Assembly (NCBI GenBank): GCA_965153355.1
Contig: OZ231126.1
Coordinates: forward strand, 30,752,001 to 30,816,000
Direction of reading: 5' to 3'
Source: Flaccisagitta enflata
Taxonomy: Eukaryota > Chaetognatha > Sagittoidea > Aphragmophora
DNA: 64,000 nt
Under the pieces are notes generated by a model, which was given only the letters and a program-made list of their open reading frames with translations, had not been told where the DNA came from and made no database searches. Positions 37,376 through 56,792 of this stretch are shown here, piece after piece (position 1 is the stretch's first letter; every line of letters starts with the position of its first letter). The position numbers and the translations under genes were made by a program.

Positions 37376-39175
37376 AACAAGGCCAACACCTATAAGTCGC
37401 GTGCGAGACTTACTTACATAATCGCCTGATTATTTAAGTACGTTATTTCCTGTAATGATGATAATGACTATAATTACCCATTCACCTATAATTGCCTATA
37501 ATGACCTATGATTACCCATAATTACCTATGATTACCTATAATTACCCATAATCAAATAATGACCTATAAGTACCTATAAAGACCTGTGATTACCTATAAT
37601 TACATATGGACCAATAATTACCTATAATGAGGTATGATTACCCAAAATTACCGACAATTACCTACAATAACATAATGATCTATAATTACCTATAATGACC
37701 TATGATTACCTATAGTTACCTATAATTACCCATAATTAAATAATGACCTATAAGTACCTATAAAGACCTATGATTACCTATAATTACATATGGACCAATA
37801 ATCACCTATTATGACCTATGATTACCCATAACTACCCATAACTACCTTTAAAAACATAATGACCTTTAATGGCCTATGATTACCTATATTTAACTGTAAT
37901 TGCATAATGACCTATAATTACCTATAATTACTTATGATTAGCTATAATTACCTTAAATTGAATATTGACCTATAATTACCTATAATTGTCTATTTACATA
38001 ATTACCTATAATGACCTATGATTACCTATAATTACCTATTATGACATAATGACCTATAATTACCTTTAATGACCTTTGATTACCTATGATTACCCATAAT
38101 TTCATAATGACCTATGATTACCTATAATTATCTAAAATGACCTATAATTTCCTATTATTACATAATGACCTATAATTACCTATAATGATCTATAATTACC
38201 TTTAATTACCTATGATTATCTATTATTACATAATGACCTATAATTACCAATAATGACCTATAATGACCTATAATGACCTATATTGACCTTATAATGACCT
38301 ATAATGACCTATGATTATATAATGACCTATAATTACCTGTAATTACCTATAATTACCTATAATCACCTATAATTACCTATAATTACCTATGATTACATAC
38401 TGACCTATGATTACCAATAATGACCTATAATTGCATAATAACCTATAATTACCTATAATGACCTATAATTACCTATAATTACATAATGACCTATAATTAC
38501 CTATAATTACCTACAATGACCTATGATTACCTATAATGACCTATATTACCTGTAATTGCATAGTGACCTTTAATGACCTATAATTACCTATGATTACCCA
38601 AAATTGCATAATGACCTATAATTACCTATAATTATGTAAATAAAAAGTGAAATGACTATATTGACTAAAATGACTGAGAATGACTTAGAATGACTAAAAA
38701 TGACTTAAAATGATGTATAATGACTTATAATGACATAAAATGACTTCGAATGACTTAAAATGACTTAAAATGATGAAAAGGATTATATTGACTAAAATGA
38801 CAATAATGACTTAAAATAACTTGGAATGACTTAAAATGCCTTTAAATCACTTGAAATGACTTAAAATCACTTTAAATGACTTAAAATAACTTTAAATGAC
38901 TTAGAATGACTTAAAATGATGAAAAGGACTATATTGACTAAAATGACAATAATGACTTAAAATGAATTAAAATGACTTAGAATGACTTAGAATGACTTAG
39001 AATGACTTAAAATGACTTAGAATGACTTAGAATGACTTAAAATGACTAAAAATGACTTAAAGAAATAAAATTTATAAAAAAAGTAAAGTGTGACCGACCG
39101 ACCAACCGACCGACCGACCGACCGACCGACCGACGGACAAAGCGGGTTGTAGAGTCGCGTGCACGCGACTAAAAA
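37376..39175. mobile_element. 1.8-kb hairpin-ended element with two tandem arrays
   Basis: AACAAGGCCAACACCTATAAG, then TCGCGTGCGAG; an array of ATAATTACCT/ATAATGACCT decamers (37440-38640); a second array of TTAGAATGAC/TTAAAATGAC decamers (38650-39060); (GACC)n; AAAGCGGGTTGTAGAG; and the perfect stem AGTCGCG/CGCGACT with loop TGCA then AAAAA. Its left end is the complement of the right end of 22491-23887, so the two are the same family with different interiors. It lies in a gene A intron. Confidence 0.9.
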
Positions 39176-39243
39176 TGGTAAAGGTCCTAAAATTAGCAAC
39201 TCCGTATTAGGTAGAGAGGGTGAAAAGAAGTAACCAACTTTTG

Positions 39244-39350
39244 CTATGTGATGCACTCAAACGTGGGGTTGACGACTGCATCGTCTTCGTCGACGATGCT
39301 CTCAGCTAAGGCGCAAGTATGATATTCTTCAGATACCGAGTACGTAAGAT
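39244..39350 (-). CDS. Gene A, acidic cassette exon (copy 3)
   Basis: Acceptor GCATCAG at 39352-39351; AT completes the phase-1 codon left by the 39702-39781 exon. Reads LTYSVSEEYHTCALAESIVD then EDDAVVNPTFECIT to TAG at 39246-39244. A donor before the stop is not obvious (GTGCATC near 39256 is weak). Confidence 0.45.
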
Positions 39351-39437
39351 CTGATGCGAATTGTGAGGAGGTCAAAATTTGTCCTATTATCTCTGCTACA
39401 GTTCAAGAGAGATTCAGAGGGAGAGAATAAGGACAGA

Positions 39438-39439
<2 letters not shown>

Positions 39440-39481
<42 letters not shown>
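39440..39481. repeat. (GA)n microsatellite
   Basis: About 21 GA units in a gene A intron. Confidence 0.95.
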
Positions 39482-39487
<6 letters not shown>

Positions 39488-39701
39488 TATTTCCGTTTGC
39501 AAAATTAGTGTCGTAGAGAGATGGACCAATGGATGGATGGTCAAGGGATGAGCTAACTTATGGAGGGTTGGACTGAAGAACATTTAAAACCTCTTATGCA
39601 ATGCAGGGAGCTATTTAGATCCAACTATTGGCCTTATTTTCGCAGGAAGAAATAATGCGTCAACTGCGAATGTTGTTCTTAACAATATCTTTTTAACCTA
39701 C

Positions 39702-39781
39702 CGACGACTTCACTTGTATTCGCGTAACTGTTGTTATTTTTCATCACTGCAACAACACTCGCGCAGATTTTTTCTGCTCGA
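39702..39781 (-). CDS. Gene A, exon upstream of the cassettes
   Basis: Strong acceptor (TTTTTTTCTCAG) and donor GTCG|GTAGGT enclose 80 nt open in one frame: RAEKICASVVAVMKNNNSYA...SEVV. The phase-1 end fits the next exon at 39350. Confidence 0.5.
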
Positions 39782-41149
39782 CTGAGAAAAAAAATCGTAA
39801 AGAAAGAAAGAATTTTCAGTTGCTCTCTGAGCCAAGAGCTCGATAACTGCCGATTTGACGCTCAACTTCTTTGGAGGTGTTTAGTTTCAGATGCTTTTGC
39901 TTAAAATAGAGGAGGTAAGTAATCTTATTTATTTTTTAAGCACTGATCAAAAAAACATTAAAACCATATGATTGTTGAAATATGTAGAGGAGACTATGAG
40001 GTTTCATAATCAGGTTTCCACATATTGGTACAACTCCTAGTTTTTGCATAATACTGTAAAACGTATTTTTTAAAAATCAATGAGCAACTTCCTATTATAA
40101 TCCTATGGATGGAGGAAGAGCAAAAATTTCAGTTTTTTTTTTTAAGCTATGATTACCAAAACATTAAGAACATTTTCTATGGCAATTATTACTCCTTAGT
40201 GATGGTCTATCAAGGACTGGTTTTCATATAATGGTACACCTCACTAATTTGGAGAAATAGCACTTTGCTACAGGGAATACCGCGCCAAATGAAACAAAAG
40301 AAAACGACATAACTTTGCTTCTAGAGATAGAAGATCAATTTTGTAAAAAGATCCAGAGAGTTCTTAAAAAACGATTTTTTACTGTTCAGTTCAGAGTCTA
40401 TGAGGAAGAACTACTTAGTGCTCACATCTTTTTAAAAAACTACAGCTTTTTTCAATGTTCTAAAGGAAAATTGTGGATTTTTAACGGTTTTGAACATGAA
40501 ATTAGTGGTTCCCATTAAAATATAGAGCAAAAATTGTAGGATTTTACCAAACTTGATTCAAATTCAATTTAAATTTTAGATATGCTCACTTTGTTTTAAA
40601 AATTAGACATTTGGACTGATGAAGACAACTCAGAGAATCCATCTTCTTTGAGCAACATATTGGAAGTGGTGAAAAAAACCAGTTTTCTTGATTTGAAATG
40701 TCCCCATAGTACCTGTTCAGACAATTTCATAAAAAAATTTGAATTGTCTTTAATATGAGCCCAATCTCATGTATTTAGCTCAATTCGTTTGGAAATGATA
40801 TTGAATTAAAGATGAAAGGTTTAGCTGCTTTGAATGAGAGAAATTTGATAAAATGATTTTTTTTCAAAATGAATGTTTTTAAAACACATTCTATGGTCTA
40901 TGGAGGGTCAAAACCATTAGGAGGTTGGAATGTATCAGAACAGGACAAAATCGTTTTTACAGTGCTTTCTAACATTTTTTTCAGAGTTGAAATATCTTTT
41001 TCCAATGCAGAATTATGTCGTTTTCTTTTGTTTCTTTTGGCGGGGTATTCCCTGTATTTTACCAACTCTCACAAAGAGGATTCTAGATCAGCTCTATTGT
41101 AAATTTTTCTCTTTAAGCCACCTTCTTTTGATATGTTGTTTATTATTCA
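39782..41149. other. AT-rich stretch without a recognised gene
   Basis: No splice chain or coding signal. Frames of 67-81 codons are AT-driven. Confidence 0.4.
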
Positions 41150-41855
41150 AACATATTCTTGTTGATGGTGGATAAAAAGAATGTACATTGTATGACTAGG
41201 TGGTGGTAGTGGTGGTGATGTGGGGGGAGGAGGAAGAGGAGGAGGAGGCGGCGGTAGAGGGAGTAATTTTGCATATTGATATGATAGACCAAGTTTATTT
41301 GCATATTCTTGTTGATAGTGGGCAAGATGAATGTGCAGTGTATGACAAGGTGGTGGTGGTGGAACACATGTAGAGTAAAAGGAGGAGGAGGAGGAGGAGG
41401 AGAAGAAGGCGGTTGATGGAAAAAATGTGCAAATTGATAAGGTAGAATAAGATCACTATCACATCTTTTGTAAAAAGTAGGTAAGAAGAATATGCTGTGT
41501 ATGACAAGGTGGTGGTTGAGGTGGTGGTGGTGAAGGAGGAGAGGGCAGCGGTTATGGGAAAAATCATGTAAACTGATGACTTTTGACTAGATTCTTGTTG
41601 ATAGTGCGTAAGAAGATTGAGCTATGTATGACAAGGGGGTGGTGGTAGTGGTGGAGCTGTAGGGGAGGAGGAGGAGTAGGAGAGGGCGGCGATAAAAGGA
41701 AAAATTGCACATATTTTTGTTGCACATATCATATTCTTGTTGATAGTGGGTAAGCAGAATGTGCATTCTAAAACTTGGTGGAGGTGGTGGAGGAGGAGAA
41801 GGAGGAGAAGGAGGAGGAGGAGTAAGAGGTGGTTGAGCGTGGTTGAGGGAAATAT
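41150..41855. repeat. Five ~140-bp tandem repeats with GGT/GGA cores
   Basis: Each unit starts near CATATTCTTGTTGATAGTGG and carries a GGTGGTGG then GGAGGAGG tract. Units start near 41152, 41303, about 41460, 41591 and 41731. Confidence 0.85.
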
Positions 41856-42071
41856 TGCCAATGGACCAACTGACAGACCAACAAGCAGTTGCATGCATAC
41901 AAGCAGTCTCCCACATTATTAGTCTTGAGCCATGTTTAGAATCCCTCTCCTACATCCCTCCCCAACTCAAGAGAGCCACAGTGAAGCCTCAGGCACATGT
42001 ACAAACATCAAACACTGTAGTCATTTTGAAAATTGAATTGCTGTGGCCATGTGGCCATGTATTAGTAGGGA

Positions 42072-42190
42072 GAACAAGGCCATATACAAGGTAGCATTAA
42101 TCAATGGGTGGGCAGGAATAGATATCCTGATAAAGCGACTTTGTGATGGACAGACTGACAAACAGACTGACAAACGGACAAATTTGGGGC
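42072..42190. mobile_element. Hairpin-ended element remnant
   Basis: AACAAGGCCATATACAAGG, GGGTGGGCAGGAATA and a GACAGACTGACAAACGGAC array. The hairpin end is decayed. Confidence 0.6.
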
Positions 42191-42219
42191 CCTTTAAGGC
42201 CCATGGAGCCCGCAAATTG

Positions 42220-42885
42220 ACATGATATTGCTTGCCAGGGCTAGCTTGGCCCAAGCAAGGTTGAACACAAGCATGAACATATAATTTTTTTTAAAATGGG
42301 CATAAAAGCTTATTTCCTTCAAAATCGCTATTTTTGGACCAATTTTGGGCCCAAAGGGCCTTCTGGGACTTGTAAAACTCCAAGATATTGCTTGTCAGGG
42401 CTAGCTTGACCCAAGCAAGGTTGTACATAGGCATAAAGATATCAATTGACTTTAGAAATTGAGAAAAAAAGCTTATTTTCCTAAAAATAACCATTTTTTG
42501 GCCATTTTTTGGCCATTTTTGGGCTCGTAGGGCCCTCTAGGGCTCATAAAGCTCTGCAATATTGCTTACCAGGACTAGCTTGACCCAAGCAAGGTAGTAC
42601 GTAGGCATGAAGATATCATTTTAGTCTAAGAAATGGGCAAAAAAACTTATTTTCCTCAAAATCGCCATTAATGGGCCATTTTTGGGCCTGTAGAGTCCTG
42701 CGGAGCCTGTAAAATGCCATGAAATTGCTTGCCAGGGTTAGCTGGACCCGAGCAAGGATGTACATAGGCTCAAAGATAACATTTAAGTATGAAAAATGGG
42801 CAAAAAAGCTCATTTTCCTCAAAATTGACATTTTGGGACTCATAGGGCCCTCTGGGGCCCGTAAAGCTGGATATTTTTTCTTGTT
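42220..42885. repeat. Four ~165-bp tandem repeats
   Basis: Units contain TTGCTTGCCAGGGCTAGCTTG, ACCCAAGCAAGGTTGTACAT, AAAAGCTTATTTTCCTCAAA and TTTTTGGGC...TAGGGCCCTCTGGGGC. They start near 42229, 42392, 42560 and 42724 and are diverged 10-20% by eye. Confidence 0.85.
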
Positions 42886-43019
42886 TTAGCTTCTAGTTCT
42901 AACACACTCCTAGGATTGTGTTGTACAAAAAAAAAAAGTGACCAAAATAATTTTGTGCTGGTATCGCCCAAAACGCGCATAGTGGAGCAGTGATGCGAAA
43001 ACCGATCGCGATTCAGAAA

Positions 43020-43134
43020 TGTGACGGGCCGACGGACCGACGGACCGACGGACGGACCGACGGACGGACCGACGGACGGACCGACGGACGGACTGATACG
43101 GCAAGGTGTAGAGTCACGTGTCCGCGACTAAAAA
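43020..43134. mobile_element. Hairpin-ended element with GACG/GACC array
   Basis: (GACGGACC)n 43025-43090, GGCAAGGTGTAG, imperfect stem AGTCACG/CGCGACT, AAAAT. Confidence 0.75.
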
Positions 43135-43212
43135 TATAACTTGGAGATTGAGAGGAAATGGGATTGAACAAGCAAAGGACGTTTGTCATATTAACACATC
43201 TTGTTTGTTCCT

Positions 43213-43379
43213 GTACACTGTACAGGCCCAAATACGCCGCTTGTTGTTTCGAAAACTTATTGAACATAAACAGATTGTGAGTGCTTTCAGAATGTCCCGC
43301 CTTGCTTTCCGTATTGTCTTTTATTGTCTCTGCAAAAGTAATCCTATTCTCGACGAATCTCGTTCTTAAGTTACTCAAA
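43213..43379 (-). other. Exon-like open frame, strand uncertain
   Basis: Minus frame KDNTESKAGHSESTHNLFMF..KFSKQQAAYLGLY runs from an AG (TTTTGCAG, about 43336) to a possible GT at about 43216 and has gene-like codons; it could be a 5' exon of gene A. The plus strand is also open (RRLLFRKLIEHKQIVSAFRM to TAA 43369) behind CACTGTACAG. I cannot decide between them. Confidence 0.3.
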
Positions 43380-43542
43380 TACTTTTCTTACTCGTTGTTT
43401 CTCCCCCGTAAAATACGTTTCATTCTTAGCTCGGGAAAGGAGAATCAAGACAGACCTGGTCCACAGCCAACATCTGTCGCGTGTTATTGTCATGAGAAAA
43501 ATTGAGTGAATCGCAGAAATGGTAAAAACATGTGGACGGACG

Positions 43543-43545
43543 GAC

Positions 43546-43584
<39 letters not shown>

Positions 43585-43618
43585 AAACACACAAACACAC
43601 ACAAACACACACATACAT

Positions 43619-43672
<54 letters not shown>

Positions 43673-43769
43673 CTTGAAGCACACACACACACAGCTGGAT
43701 TCTCGAAGAATCGATAACCGCATGGGTCGATCGACGTGCACAACGCGTTGCACTCTTTCCGACTCACCC

Positions 43770-43845
<76 letters not shown>

Positions 43846-43955
43846 TCCTGCTTTTCCTCACCCCTTTTATCTGCCCTGCTCTCTTTCTTTCCTCTGTTTG
43901 TTTCTTGCCTCTATTTTTTTCTTTCCTCTCTTTCTTTCTTTCCTCATTTTCTTTC

Positions 43956-44050
<95 letters not shown>
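43543..44050. repeat. CA, CTTT and CT microsatellite cluster
   Basis: (CA)n 43548-43690 with interruptions, (CTTT)n about 43769-43846, and (CT)n about 43962-44050. Confidence 0.97.
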
Positions 44051-44053
<3 letters not shown>

Positions 44054-44217
44054 TAATCGCCATCGCGCATTCTCTCACAGACTGTCAGACTCATCTACAC
44101 AATCAACGTTTTCTAGTCAGTTCAATGACAAACGTTGGTTTACATATATGCGAACTCATCGACACATTTACTCACCAGCTAATCGTTGCAATTTTGCAAA
44201 CGAGAATTGAATACATG

Positions 44218-44440
44218 ACCAACAAGTGACGCGGGGTCACAATATCGTTGCGGACGGGTGGGCAGGGGCATCCAAATTTGGATGACGCGAAATCGTCTGA
44301 AATACTGATTTCTGAGCATTAGGACCCCTCCCCGGCCATATTACAGCCCCGACAATCTACTGATTGCCCCTGCCCACCCGCATTACTGCCCCTGCCCATC
44401 CGCCAGCGACTACTTATTGGCCGTGTATCCGGCCTTGTTG
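44218..44440. mobile_element. Chimeric hairpin-element ends
   Basis: AACAAGTGACGCGGGGTCACAATATCGTTGCGGACGGGTG (the TTGCG-type end, inverted) joins GCCCCTGCCCATCCGCCAGC, GACTACTTATTGGCCGTGTA, TCCGGCCTTGTTG (a CGCG-type end). Two subfamily ends face outwards with no hairpin between, as if recombined or nested. Confidence 0.6.
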
Positions 44441-44499
44441 CTGTAGTAAAATATTTTGAAATAAACCAACAGTATGTCTTTCTCTTGCTTGCTTGATTC

Positions 44500-45066
<567 letters not shown>

Positions 45067-45068
<2 letters not shown>

Positions 45069-45577
45069 AACCCAAGAGCGCATTTCACTAAAATCCTTTA
45101 TCTCTCCCTGGCTTTCGCTTAACACATAACATCCACTCATTTTTCTTTTTTTTTTCTCTCAAAGCCAACTCCTATCTCCTTCTTCTCCCGATCATCAACA
45201 TCCTCCCTCTACTACCGCTTCGCCTCCTCCTCTTCCTCCTCCTCCTCATCTTCAATCTCATCCTCATCCTTCAACCAACTCTTCATCGTCAGCATCCCTT
45301 GGATAGCTGTCCGTCCACCCGCCCGCCGATCCCCCGATCCGGTCCGGTCGAAGCCCATGAGGCAAAACTTAATGACCGCAAAAAAAAAAAAAATATGAAG
45401 AATTAACTTGATTTGAAAAAAAAAATAAAGAATACGTGAAAATCGAATTTTGCCTGAGAAAATAAGAGAAAAGAAAATTCTTCATTCAATCTTTCATTAG
45501 AGGGCAAACTAGGCCTCTTGAAATAAGTCAAACTTCGAATTTTGGATTTTTTTGTTTCGTTTTTTCCTCGAATGCCT
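45067..45577. other. Upstream region of the SEC14L1-type gene
   Basis: A CCT/CTT-rich stretch (45170-45290), then AT-rich DNA. No TATA or initiator can be named with confidence. Confidence 0.4.
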
Positions 45578-45700
45578 CAAGGACAATTGTAACAAGTATA
45601 AGGACAATTGCTACAAGTATAAGGACAATTGCTACAAGTATAAGGACAGTTGCAACAACTACAAGTATATATTTGCCACAAGGAGAAGGACAATTGCTAC
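45578..45700. promoter_or_regulatory. ~21-bp direct repeats upstream of SEC14L1-type start
   Basis: Four to five copies of ACAATTGCTACAAGTATAAGG (first copies at about 45581, 45602, 45623; variants at 45644 and 45688), ending 55-175 bp before the ATG at 45755. Each copy has a CAATTG E-box-type core. They may be promoter elements, part of the 5' UTR, or just a minisatellite. Confidence 0.4.
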
Positions 45701-45754
45701 AAGGAGATAAACTTTCCATATTTTGCTCATCTTGAATGGACTAATGAGGTCAAA

Positions 45755-53329
<7,575 letters not shown>

Positions 53330-53412
53330 GGCTTAAGGGCTCTGGGGCTCTAGGGCTCTAGGGCTCAAGGGCTTTAGGACTCTAGGGCTCTAGGGCTCCA
53401 GGGCTCTATAGA
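53330..53412. repeat. GGGCTCTAG minisatellite in the 3' region
   Basis: About nine 9-bp units starting at the SEC14L1-type stop codon (GTC-TAG-GGCTTAAGGGCTCT...). It is probably in the 3' UTR. Confidence 0.85.
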
Positions 53413-53622
53413 CTTTCTAGAGGAATTTCTAGGGATCATCAGGGATCATCTTGAGGATATATTACTCGGCAATGTATTATCGCTAACAAAAAACAAAGAC
53501 TACTAACCCTAAAACTGGGGCGAAGATGACCGGACTTCAATGAAAGCCAGAGTCGCAGTCAATTCATATCAACTGCGACTGGGTGCTTAGTGCTTCTGAT
53601 ATTAGATGCGGAAGCGGAAGCG

Positions 53623-55690
53623 GTAGAGGCTGAGGCGGATCAACAATGCGCGGGGCCCTAGGCTTGGCTAAGGCGCGGGGCCCCCCTTCCCCCTTATCAG
53701 CCTAAGGCAGACAGGTATTTCGTCATCGATCTTATTGCGTTTTTGTCCCAAATAGGGGAACGACGTCTCAAAACTTCTAGTATGCAACAGTTTCAGAACG
53801 ACCAAAAAACCAGTTATGCATACAACAATGTCCTTTAGTGGCAGTTATCTGGGGTTTCAAAACGCAGGCATACTTGCTGTTTTAAAACAGCTTTTTTTGG
53901 GTGTATCAAAACTGCATAAAAAGGGCTATTGAGAACATGTCTAAAATATCATTTTTTTCTCACCTCAAGCCAGCTAGTTTTTACTGTTTTGGAACTGGGA
54001 AAAAGTGGCAATGAAATTATGAAATATGAAATAGCCGTTTCTTAGCTTCAATTTCTTGCGGTTTCAGAACTTCAATTTTTGCAAAAAACTTCATTTTTTG
54101 CAGTTTCAAAACTTCATTTTTCAGTTTCAAAACTTCATTTTTGCAGTTTCAAAACTGTTTTGCAGTTTCAAAACTGTAAAAAGTAACCTTTTTGGCACAA
54201 ACACACAAAGAGATTATCACAACTGCAATTTCATTTAAGAATGTGCATTTTTGTACATTTAACTCAAGCATAATGGATGAACCGATGGAGGACAGACAGA
54301 CTAAGCCTCTTTCAGAGTTTTGAGGATGGGATCTGGGTCTCTTGGGTGGGATTGGGACCTCGAGGCTAAGATTTGGGCTTCAAGGCGGGGATCTGGGCCT
54401 CCAGGCAAGGATTTGGGCCTACAGGCTAAAATTTGGGCCTCAAGACTGTAATTTGAGGAGAAAACTCCCCATGTGTAAAAGCATAGGTCATCAACCCCTT
54501 TGGAGCTGCTGCCCAAAAGGATGTCTTTCAGTTTCAGTGTTATGGAAAACCAAGAGTGGCGTGTGTATAAGCCAGTCAGTTTGGGTAAAGTCAGCTAGCA
54601 TATAACCATATTTCAATTTTTAAACACACTTTTTCTTAGTTTCAATGCTTCAATTTTTTGCATTTTCAAAACGGTAACAAAGGTGATAAGATTACAAAGA
54701 TGAATAGATTTTTTCCCTTGCTGGCCGTTACTTTAGCGCTGTTTTCAAGCGTTTTGAAATGCAAAAATCTCATGGTTTTAGAACTTTAGAATTGCTAAGT
54801 TTTGATACGTCAACTATGCCTCAATATTCGTTTCAAAAGTTGCGCATACTTGTGGTTTTGAAACGACAATATAAGATTGTTTTGAAACTGCATAAGAACG
54901 CCCGTTTCAAAACGGCCTTTTCCAGCATTTTTGTGACAAAAATTCATAATTTTTGTCACAATAATCCATTTTTTTGTATTTTTGAAACGATGTTAGGCGG
55001 TTTAATACGCTATAGTAGAACGCCACAGAATATCTCAAGGCAGATCAATAAAGTGCAAGGCTTAAGGCTTGACTGAAAGGTGGACCTTCCATCTCTTTTT
55101 TAGATCCCCTTGCCGCTTATATATCATTTTCCTTTTTTTACAGTTAGATTTGTCATACATCATTCAATGTTTCTGTTTGTTGATTTGAAATATTTAAATA
55201 TTCTTTCACTGATTAATTATAAAGCATAAAACAAACTACAACATTTACTTTTAATTAAATTTATAAAGAATTTAAAAAAAGAAATTTTCTAGCTTTAAAA
55301 ATCTAAAAATTGTTTTCAAAGCTGATAATGCCATTTATGTTATTTTTTTCTTTAAAAAAAGTACAAGATATTTGTTAATGATCTTTTATAAGTTTCTATT
55401 TTGAATAATACCTTTGCAATTGTTTACCATCTCATGCAGATCACAATTCTTAATGATCTTTTTTTTGTTCTTTTACTCTTTTTTTCTTTTCATTTTTTTT
55501 TCTTCTACTCTTTTTTTTCTTCTTTTTCTTTCCTCTTTTCTTTAGTTACTCTCTTGTCTTTTTTTTTTGTTTTTTTTTTCTCTTTGTTTTCTTTTTTTTC
55601 ATTTTTTTTTTTGGCAGGCGCGGGGCCCCCCTGAGGCGCGGGGCCCTAGGCTTAAGCCTATTAAGCCTATTGGGTGATCCGCCTCAGGGT
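53623..55690. mobile_element. ~2.1-kb inverted-repeat element with GCGGGGCCC ends
   Basis: Left CTGAGGCGGATCAACAATGC then GCGGGGCCCTAGGCTTGG and GGCGCGGGGCCCCCC. The right end is the inverted counterpart (GGCGCGGGGCCCCCCTGAGG ... GGGTGATCCGCCTCAG). The interior has a TGCAGTTTCAAAACTTCATT repeat (54050-54180) and T-rich tracts. No transposase frame. Confidence 0.65.
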
Positions 55691-56568
55691 AGAGGTGACA
55701 TGAAATTCCATCTCTTTTGCATCCTTGGATTACCCATGATGTCATATAGTGGTCTTATAAGCAGATTTCTTTCAATTGTGGGAGAAGCATTCGCATAGAT
55801 GTCGGGGTTTGTGTGCATCCACAGGCTGCTGTAGGTTTTTTTTTCTTCTCCTTCTTCTTCTTTGGTCTTTCATGCCCATCATGCAACTTCATGGAGATTT
55901 TATCACTGCCACTACCTCCTAACAGATTTTAACAAGGTCCACCGGCTCAACATTGTAAAATCACTATGTGCTGTAGAACCATGCACTTTATTATGCACTA
56001 ATTGTACTTAAGAACTAAAGACAGAATTTTTAGTTTGAAACATAAGTCGGTAGTCCATCAAATGGATGGCTTCATTGAATTTCATTTCTTCTTTTGTCTT
56101 TTTTTTGTTGATTGATGAAGATGTTTTCAAAGAAAGAAAACTACTGAAAATAGATGCCTCAGGTATACCCAAAAATACTTTTATAGTTTTTTATACAAAA
56201 CGCACAAAACTATTCATATTCGATTATTTTTTTGTAATTCTGCCCATCTTCTTGTCAATGCGTCATGTCGCAAGGGCTATGGTAGAAATTGAGTCGTACG
56301 GCTCATTGATGCTAGATCAAAGACAAACTTGCAGACCGACTGACTAACCTACGGACAGAAAGAATCTCTTTTCTAGTTATAGATGCAATCTAAGGCGTTG
56401 GTAATTGCAGTTGTTAATTACTTTTTCTGCAGCAACTAGTCTAATCAATTATCAATGCCCACTGTGATAAACTAATGTCTTCTAAAACATACTGAATCAA
56501 TTTTGCAATATTTCTTCATCATTTTGCAATTGTACAGTCATTATTTCTCAGACTCAAGGACATAAACT
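55691..56568. other. Upstream region of the SMYD4-like gene
   Basis: AT-rich. A frame at 56066-56347 lacks recognisable motifs. A GACCGACTGACTAACC fragment lies near 56334. Confidence 0.4.
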
Positions 56569-56611
56569 ATGGGCGATAGAAATCTTTTTGGTGTCTCTGT
56601 CAATGATGAAG
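56569..56611 (+). CDS. SMYD4: SMYD4-like, exon 1 (proposed)
   Basis: ATGGGCGATAGAAATC opens MGDRNLFGVSVNDE and ends GAAG|GTGAGT in phase 1. Exon 2 after CTCTCCAACAG at 57471-57472 starts with two bases (TT) that complete the codon and then runs FSDRLKRLKM into the main frame. Phase fit is the main support; otherwise translation could start at the ATG at 57502. Confidence 0.55.
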
Positions 56612-56676
56612 GTGAGTCTGATTTTTCTATCGTTGTAGAACAGATAGTATTGAAATTATCCTATTCTCTCTCTCGC

Positions 56677-56707
<31 letters not shown>

Positions 56708-56731
56708 TTCTCTTTCTCTTTCTCTTTCTCT

Positions 56732-56792
<61 letters not shown>

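Larger units (their letters stand above)
34437..39781 (-). pseudogene. Gene A: uncharacterised multi-exon gene with two in-frame stops
   Basis: Minus-strand locus assembled from exons with consistent GT-AG borders and phases: 39781-39702, 39350-39244, cassettes near 36963-36845 and 36349-36186, then 35884-35460, 35219-35190, 34953-34770 and 34540-34437. The C-terminal half is charged and helix-prone (LRAENDRLNRKEKSRQK), then an acidic tail ending DEFLY. Two reading-frame breaks are single codons inside otherwise open, phase-matched exons: TAA at 35660-35658 and TGA at 34832-34830. Both would be sense after one T-to-C change (CAA, CGA). Either the gene is dead, the stops are read through, or they are assembly or allele errors. 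Family not recognised; the order of the cassette exons is inferred. The 5' end was not found. Confidence 0.5.

Noticed and set aside
45170-45300. Acidic minus-strand exon (KDEDEIEDEEEEEE..)
   Set aside because: CCT/CTT low-complexity DNA; no acceptor or donor and no second exon.
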